Positions 59,789 to 64,000 of a stretch of DNA of 64,000 nucleotides are shown here, piece after piece. Made by a program: the position numbers and the translations under genes. This stretch comes from Polaromonas sp047303325 (GTDB taxonomy: Bacteria > Pseudomonadota > Gammaproteobacteria > Burkholderiales > Burkholderiaceae_C), in NCBI RefSeq assembly GCF_047303325.1, contig NZ_JBKBEX010000027.1, forward strand, positions 1 to 64,000, in the 5' to 3' direction. The notes beneath the pieces were generated by a model. It was not told where the DNA came from and made no database searches. It saw only the letters and a program-made list of their open reading frames with translations. Each line of letters starts with the position of its first letter. Position 1 is the stretch's first letter.

Positions 59789-60799
59789 TTAAAGGGTGAA
59801 CTGCACGCGGGTGGGCTGGCGCACGCGCTCGGGCGTGAGCCAGGTGTCCAGCCCCAGGCGCGTCCAGTTGGTGGCGGCCGATTCCGGTGCGGCGTCAAGC
59901 ACGTCCAGCGTGCGCGCCGCGCGGGCGTCCTCGTGCCGCAGCTCGAGCACGATGCGCACCTCCAGCGGGTCTATCAGGTAAAAGCGCACCAGGAACTCCA
60001 GCCGCTCGTGGCCGGGCGTGCCGGGCAGCAGCTGGTGGAAGGAGTCCTCGGGCAGGTCGCTCAGGGTGATGGTGATGCTGCCGCCGTAGTCGTCGATCTG
60101 GCTGCCCAGGTAAGTCGTCTCGCCGAGTTCATGGGCCTGAAGGCCCAGGCGCAGGCGCTGGTCGGCCGGAATGGGCACGTGCTGCAGCGTGCAGCACTCG
60201 ACCCAGACCCTGGCCGGCCTGAAGGCGTCGGCCAGCAGGGTGTGCAGGCCCGAGGCCGAGCGCGGGTGCATGTTGAAGAGGCCGGCGTAGCGCAGCAGCC
60301 CGTCGGCGGCGGGCAGGCCCGCGCGCAGGTCGCCGTCGCGCAGCCCTATAAAGGCATACAACTGGTCCAGCACGCCGGCGTCGCCGTCTTCCACCACGCG
60401 GTCCTGCAGCCGGTGCTTGCGCCAGGCGTCGAACAGCAGCGGGTACATCGCATGGTGGATGACGTCCAGGAAGTCGCGCGTGGCGTGGCGGCCTTCGCGT
60501 TCTTCCTCGAACAGGTCTTCGGTGTAATACGTGGGCAGCGGCGAGGCCACGCCATAAAGGCCGAAGAAGTTGGCCGTGATGCGGTAGCCGCCGCCGTCGC
60601 GCGGCTCTATGCGATCGATGTCGTTTTCGGGAAAGCCCAGGCTCAGCCGCGGGCGTATGCGCAGGCTGTCGGTGGGCATGCCGCGCGCCTTGCCGAACAG
60701 GCGCAGCAGGCGTATGGCCTGGAAGTAGGAGAACCTCTCGCCGTGGGCGAGGAGTTGCTCCTCTACAGCAGCGGCTGCTGACCCAATCTTGGCGGCCAT
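59789..60799 (-). CDS. tssG: TssG, T6SS baseplate protein
   Basis: A 336-residue protein of the TssG/ImpH family (FSYFQAIRLLRLF near the N-terminus, SLRIRPRLSLGFPENDI, and the central FDAWRKHRL). With TssF and TssK it builds the baseplate wedge. Its start lies 37 bases inside the end of tssF, so the two are translationally coupled. Confidence 0.94.
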   Translation of the reverse strand: MAAKIGSAAAAVEEQLLAHGERFSYFQAIRLLRLFGKARGMPTDSLRIRPRLSLGFPENDIDRIEPRDGGGYRITANFFGLYGVASPLPTYYTEDLFEEEREGRHATRDFLDVIHHAMYPLLFDAWRKHRLQDRVVEDGDAGVLDQLYAFIGLRDGDLRAGLPAADGLLRYAGLFNMHPRSASGLHTLLADAFRPARVWVECCTLQHVPIPADQRLRLGLQAHELGETTYLGSQIDDYGGSITITLSDLPEDSFHQLLPGTPGHERLEFLVRFYLIDPLEVRIVLELRHEDARAARTLDVLDAAPESAATNWTRLGLDTWLTPERVRQPTRVQFTL

Positions 60800-62490
60800 T
60801 TGAAGACTGCTCCTGTGAAAGCGTCTTCAAGCTCGACGCGGGTGTAGGAATTGATGCCGGCGTAGTCCCCGATGAAACGGTCCAGGACGCAGCCGAACAG
60901 GTACATGTCGCCTATGCCGGCGAAAAAGTCGAGCCGGCACTTGATGCGGATCTGCTGGCCGCGCAGCAGGCTGCCGCGCCCGACCAGCCGCGTCTCGGGC
61001 GTGGCGGTGACTTCCTGGATGCCGTCGATGCGCCGGCGGTTGGCGGTCTCCGGGCCCTGCTCCTGGCGTTCGGAGAACACATAGAGGTTCAGCAGTTCGC
61101 GCAGGTTCTCGGCGCTGGCGATGGACAGGAAATTCAGCGAGACGTGTGAAATTAGCCGCCAGAGCAAGGCCTCGCCCGAGGGCGGGTTCAGCGGCGCGGT
61201 CATGGGCCGGATGTTGCGAAAGCTCATGCGGTCGGGCGAGCTGCTGGTGGGCCGGCTCAGGTCGCCGAGCTTGAGGCTTTCCGGCAGCTGGCGGTTGGTG
61301 CAGGTGATGCGCACAGACAGAGTCTCGGGCAGGGGCAGGTCGCCGGGCGGGTAGGCCACCGACAGGAAAACCTCGCTGCCCCGCCCCACCGTGGCCTGGC
61401 GCAGCGTGGTGCGGTAGCTCAGGGTGTTGCTGCCGTCGTGGCGCAGCATGCCGAAGGGCACGTAGGCGCGCTCACGCGAAGCCCCCTGCTGGTAGCCGAC
61501 GACCTGGTCCACCGAATAGATCTGGTAGTGCTGGCGGTTCGCGGCCTCGGGCATGAGGCGGTATTCGCTGGCGCGGTGCTCGTGGTTGACCGGGTCGGCC
61601 GCGTGCTCGAACAGGTTGACCACGGGCACGATGTTGAGCATGAAGCTGTCGCCGCGTATCTCCGGCATCCAGTCGGGGATGTGGTCCAGCAGCACGGAGA
61701 CCTCGAACAGGGGGCCGGTGCCGCCGGCCAGCGCCTTGTCCAGGCCCGCTATGTCCACGAAGAGGAATTTTTCGGGCTGGACAAAAAATTCCTGCAGGCT
61801 GCGGTAGCCCTGGAAGGCATGGCTGGGGTAAGGCAGCAGCTCGCCGTCGAAGCCGGCCTGGCGCAGGGCCTTGGGGCCGAGCTCGACCACCGTGCCGTCA
61901 CCGCGCGTCAGGCTCACCGCCTTGACGTGGTTGGCCAGCAGCAGCAAAAGCTTGGAAGCCTCGGTGTAGCCGCCGCCCAGGAAGAGGCGCAGCGAGGGCG
62001 TGGCCCACTGCGCCGCCTCCAGCCCGCCCTGCAGCGCGAACTTCAGGACCAGCCGCGGCGCCTGGCCGGGGCCGCTGGCCAGGCGCGCGCTTTCGAGCGC
62101 GACCGGATGGACCAGCAGCTCGGTGCAGGTGCGAAAGCGGCAGGGCGTGCCGTCCACCGGCACGGAATCGATCTTGGTGCCCGCGGCGACGCGCACGCTT
62201 TCGGCCAGCATGCCCTTGGGCTCAAAGCTCACCAGGGTGCTGGCGGGAATCGGGCGCAGGTAGTGGGGGAACAGCAGGTTGGCCAGCTCCTGCACGAACT
62301 CGGGGAATTCGTCGTCCAGCTTCTGGCGCGTCAGGCCCGTGAGGAAAGCCACGCCTTCGAGCAGGCGTTCCACGTCGGGATCGGCCGAGGAGCCGGCCAG
62401 CATGGGCGCCAGCGCGGGGTTGGCCTGCGAGAACTCGACGGCCAGTCCCTTGAGCTTGTTCAATTCATCTTCGTAGTACCGATTGAACAT
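60763..62490 (-). CDS. tssF: TssF, T6SS baseplate protein
   Basis: A 575-residue protein starting with the family-typical MFNRYYEDELNKLKG and carrying FLTGLTRQKLDDEFPE and LLFPHYLRPIPA in the first 100 residues. It is the TssF/ImpG baseplate component. Length and order (tssE, tssF, tssG) are standard. Confidence 0.95.
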   Translation of the reverse strand: MFNRYYEDELNKLKGLAVEFSQANPALAPMLAGSSADPDVERLLEGVAFLTGLTRQKLDDEFPEFVQELANLLFPHYLRPIPASTLVSFEPKGMLAESVRVAAGTKIDSVPVDGTPCRFRTCTELLVHPVALESARLASGPGQAPRLVLKFALQGGLEAAQWATPSLRLFLGGGYTEASKLLLLLANHVKAVSLTRGDGTVVELGPKALRQAGFDGELLPYPSHAFQGYRSLQEFFVQPEKFLFVDIAGLDKALAGGTGPLFEVSVLLDHIPDWMPEIRGDSFMLNIVPVVNLFEHAADPVNHEHRASEYRLMPEAANRQHYQIYSVDQVVGYQQGASRERAYVPFGMLRHDGSNTLSYRTTLRQATVGRGSEVFLSVAYPPGDLPLPETLSVRITCTNRQLPESLKLGDLSRPTSSSPDRMSFRNIRPMTAPLNPPSGEALLWRLISHVSLNFLSIASAENLRELLNLYVFSERQEQGPETANRRRIDGIQEVTATPETRLVGRGSLLRGQQIRIKCRLDFFAGIGDMYLFGCVLDRFIGDYAGINSYTRVELEDAFTGAVFKWPPRLGQQPLL

Positions 62491-62535
62491 GGGGTTCTTT
62501 CACTCGCTCGGGGGACTGTTAAAGGGCCGTTGAAA

Positions 62536-62949
62536 TCAGTTGATGTTGACCTTGCCGTTTGCGCCAACCGTGGTGGAGAGCTGAAGCGGAATCTCGCGGT
62601 CATCCACTTCAAGCCGGCCTTCCAGCGCGAACCGGATGGACAGCACGTCGGTAGACTCCCGGCTCATCACCACGCGGGGCGACTTGATGCGGGGTTCGTA
62701 CTTCAGCACCATGCGGCGGATCTCTTCTTCAATATCGCCGGTGGAACCCGCGGTGAGCCCGCCGGCGATATTGGTGAAGTCGGGCACGCCGAAGAGGGGA
62801 TCCAGCTGCACGCTGCCTTGCCGGGTATTGAGAAGGCGAAGAAGGTGGTTGGTGACCGACCGGACAAGAATATCGACCTGTGTCTGGTTGGTGCGTTGTC
62901 CACCGTCTTCCCAGGCCGCTATTCTTTCCAGCAGTCGCCGCTCCTTCAC
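62536..62949 (-). CDS. tssE: TssE, gp25-like T6SS baseplate protein
   Basis: A 137-residue gp25-like protein (LLERIAAWEDGGQ, LLNTRQGSVQLDPLFGVPDF, IRRMVLKYEPRIKSPRV). It connects the baseplate to the sheath. It is 48 bases downstream of hcp and 45 bases upstream of tssF. Confidence 0.94.
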   Translation of the reverse strand: MKERRLLERIAAWEDGGQRTNQTQVDILVRSVTNHLLRLLNTRQGSVQLDPLFGVPDFTNIAGGLTAGSTGDIEEEIRRMVLKYEPRIKSPRVVMSRESTDVLSIRFALEGRLEVDDREIPLQLSTTVGANGKVNIN

Positions 62950-62997
62950 CGTTGTTATCTCTCTACTCAGCCGGGCCGGCGTGCCGCTTGCCCGTCA

Positions 62998-63483
62998 TTA
63001 CTTCGGAGCGAGCCAGGAATCCTCTGCCTCGATGCCGTCCGGCTCGAAGGTCCAGGTGATCTTCTCGTAGGTGAACGAGATGTCTTCCATGTGGCCCATC
63101 TGCTTGTTGTCGGGGTTCAGGCAGTTGGGCGTCCAGGACCTGGCGTTGGTCAGGATGGCCGAGGACAGCTTGACCGTGTAGTACTTTTCTTCCGTGCCCT
63201 TGGGGGAGATGCGGTAGAACTCCAGGCTCACGCTCTTGAGCTGCTCGCCCGAGGTCAGGGCCTGGAACAGCTTGGGCGAAGCCTTGTCGATTTCCTTGGT
63301 GACCGTCATGGGCTGGTGCACGCGCTTGCCGGTGGGCAGGCCGGTCTGCGGGCTCTTGGGGATCTCGATAACGTGGTCCACGGCTTGCACGAGGATCTTG
63401 CCTTCGTGGCCCTTGACCTTGACGGAGCCTTCGATCTTCCCTTGTTTTTCGCCTTCGAGGATGAGGTAGCATGGCATTGGCAT
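62998..63483 (-). CDS. hcp: Hcp (TssD), T6SS tube protein
   Basis: A 161-residue protein of the Hcp1 family (MPMPCYLILEGEKQGKIEGSV and EKITWTFEPDGIEAEDSW near the C-terminus). Hexameric rings stack into the tube that carries effectors. An AAAGGAAACC ribosome site lies upstream, and a 273-base gap to tssC probably holds extra promoter or leader sequence, in keeping with the high expression of hcp seen in other species. Confidence 0.95.
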   Translation of the reverse strand: MPMPCYLILEGEKQGKIEGSVKVKGHEGKILVQAVDHVIEIPKSPQTGLPTGKRVHQPMTVTKEIDKASPKLFQALTSGEQLKSVSLEFYRISPKGTEEKYYTVKLSSAILTNARSWTPNCLNPDNKQMGHMEDISFTYEKITWTFEPDGIEAEDSWLAPK

Positions 63484-63756
63484 GATGGTTTCCTTTAAGT
63501 TGGTACTGTCGTCGTAAAACTGTTTCAGATCCGGTCAAGCTACCCGCAACTAACAACAATCACAATCAGCGGGGCTTGAACCTCTTCATCACCCCGCCCC
63601 TTGGCTACCCGGGTGATCTGCACATCTCTTAAACATCTGCTCTGTGCATGACCTGTATTCTGGAAGGCCCCTGTTTCGGGTCCATGTCAGAAGCCAGGCG
63701 GCAAAGTTACAACCGAAATACAGGCGCCTTCCCCGCGGGAAACCGCCCGCCGGCCG
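63484..63756 (-). promoter_or_regulatory. Gap between tssC and hcp: probable hcp leader/promoter region
   Basis: This is the longest gap inside the minus-strand tss operon. No gene is seen in it. It has several GC-rich inverted segments next to the tssC stop, and more A/T-rich sequence close to hcp (GATTGTTGTTAG, AACTTAAAGG). I could not identify a convincing sigma-70 or sigma-54 promoter by eye. Confidence 0.4.
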
Positions 63757-64000
63757 TCACTTTTTCTCGAGCTTCCCAACGAGAGACAGGCTGAAGGACG
63801 CGCCCATGTACTTGAAGTGCGGACGGACCTTGAGGTCGACGCGGTACCAGCCTGGATCGCCTTCGACGTCAGCCACGGTGATTTCCGCCTGGCGCAGAGG
63901 CCTGCGGCTGCGCACGCCCTCGCCCGGGTTGTCCATGTCGGCCACGTACTGGCGTATCCACATGTTCAACTCGCTTTCGAGGTCGGCACGCTCTTTCCAG
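63757..64000 (-). CDS. tssC: TssC, T6SS sheath large subunit (3' end only)
   Basis: Only the last 81 codons are in the window; the frame is open to the right edge. The ending fits the TssC/VipB family: WKERADLESELNMWIRQYV, then RPLRQAEITVADVEGDPGWYRV and RPHFKYMGASFSLSLVGKL. TssC pairs with TssB to form the contractile sheath; tssB is expected just beyond the edge. Confidence 0.92.
   Translation of the reverse strand, partial: WKERADLESELNMWIRQYVADMDNPGEGVRSRRPLRQAEITVADVEGDPGWYRVDLKVRPHFKYMGASFSLSLVGKLEKK

Noticed and set aside
63484..63756. Possible sigma-54 promoter ahead of hcp
   Set aside because: No GG-N10-GC pattern with the right flanks was found by eye on the minus strand.

Overview
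The window is a chromosomal segment of a high-GC Gram-negative bacterium. Four things point to a betaproteobacterium of the order Burkholderiales, probably Comamonadaceae (Polaromonas, Variovorax or Rhodoferax type): the protein families, the short palindromic repeats of kinds I associate with that family, a LolD/LolC pair, and a complete set of type VI secretion (T6SS) genes. No rRNA, tRNA, CRISPR array, IS transposase or prophage gene was seen.

Layout. 1-4.05 kb: the end of a membrane-anchored trypsin-like protease, then a MoxR ATPase / DUF58 / von Willebrand A (BatA-like) operon. 4.1-6.1 kb and 10.5-16.6 kb: runs of small, mostly unrecognised genes (short membrane proteins, secreted proteins, zinc-ribbon proteins), including internal paralogues and degenerate gene fragments. 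6.2-10.5 kb: a TetR regulator, three oxidoreductases and a convergent alpha/beta hydrolase. 16.6-22.3 kb: housekeeping genes lolD, a lolC-type permease, an uncharacterised gene, recJ and a glutathione transferase. 22.4-28.4 kb: a polyamine-type ABC importer operon with a GntR regulator and an Asp/Glu racemase-family protein. 28.5-33.1 kb: a PHP phosphatase, an EamA exporter, a YciO/Sua5-type protein, a site-2 protease and trpS. 33.2-39.1 kb: a NarL-type regulator, a convergent histidine kinase, then a MASE1-type kinase with an OmpR-type regulator. 39.2-64.0 kb: the T6SS locus.

The T6SS genes read mostly on the minus strand: tssC (cut by the right edge), hcp, tssE, tssF, tssG, clpV/tssH, vgrG, then a cargo module (DUF2169-pentapeptide protein, pentapeptide protein, DUF3540 protein, DUF4150 PAAR-like protein, one unknown), then tssJ, tssK, tssL and tssM. 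tssA converges on tssM from the plus strand, directly downstream of the kinase/regulator pair. A glycine-zipper exported protein is divergent from tssJ. TssB and the start of TssC should lie just beyond the right edge. Unusual points are a VgrG with a collagen-like Gly-X-Y linker and a long C-terminal extension, a threefold repeat in the linker of the DUF2169 protein, and a cargo module without a recognisable toxin.

Repeats are a theme of the window. There are two translated palindromic repeats (in the DUF58 protein and LolD), a MITE-like element with inverted ends between TA dinucleotides, a two-unit tandem intergenic repeat with a partial inverted copy 6 kb away, a hairpin-bearing intergenic element, and three copies of a short CTGCGG-rich repeat.
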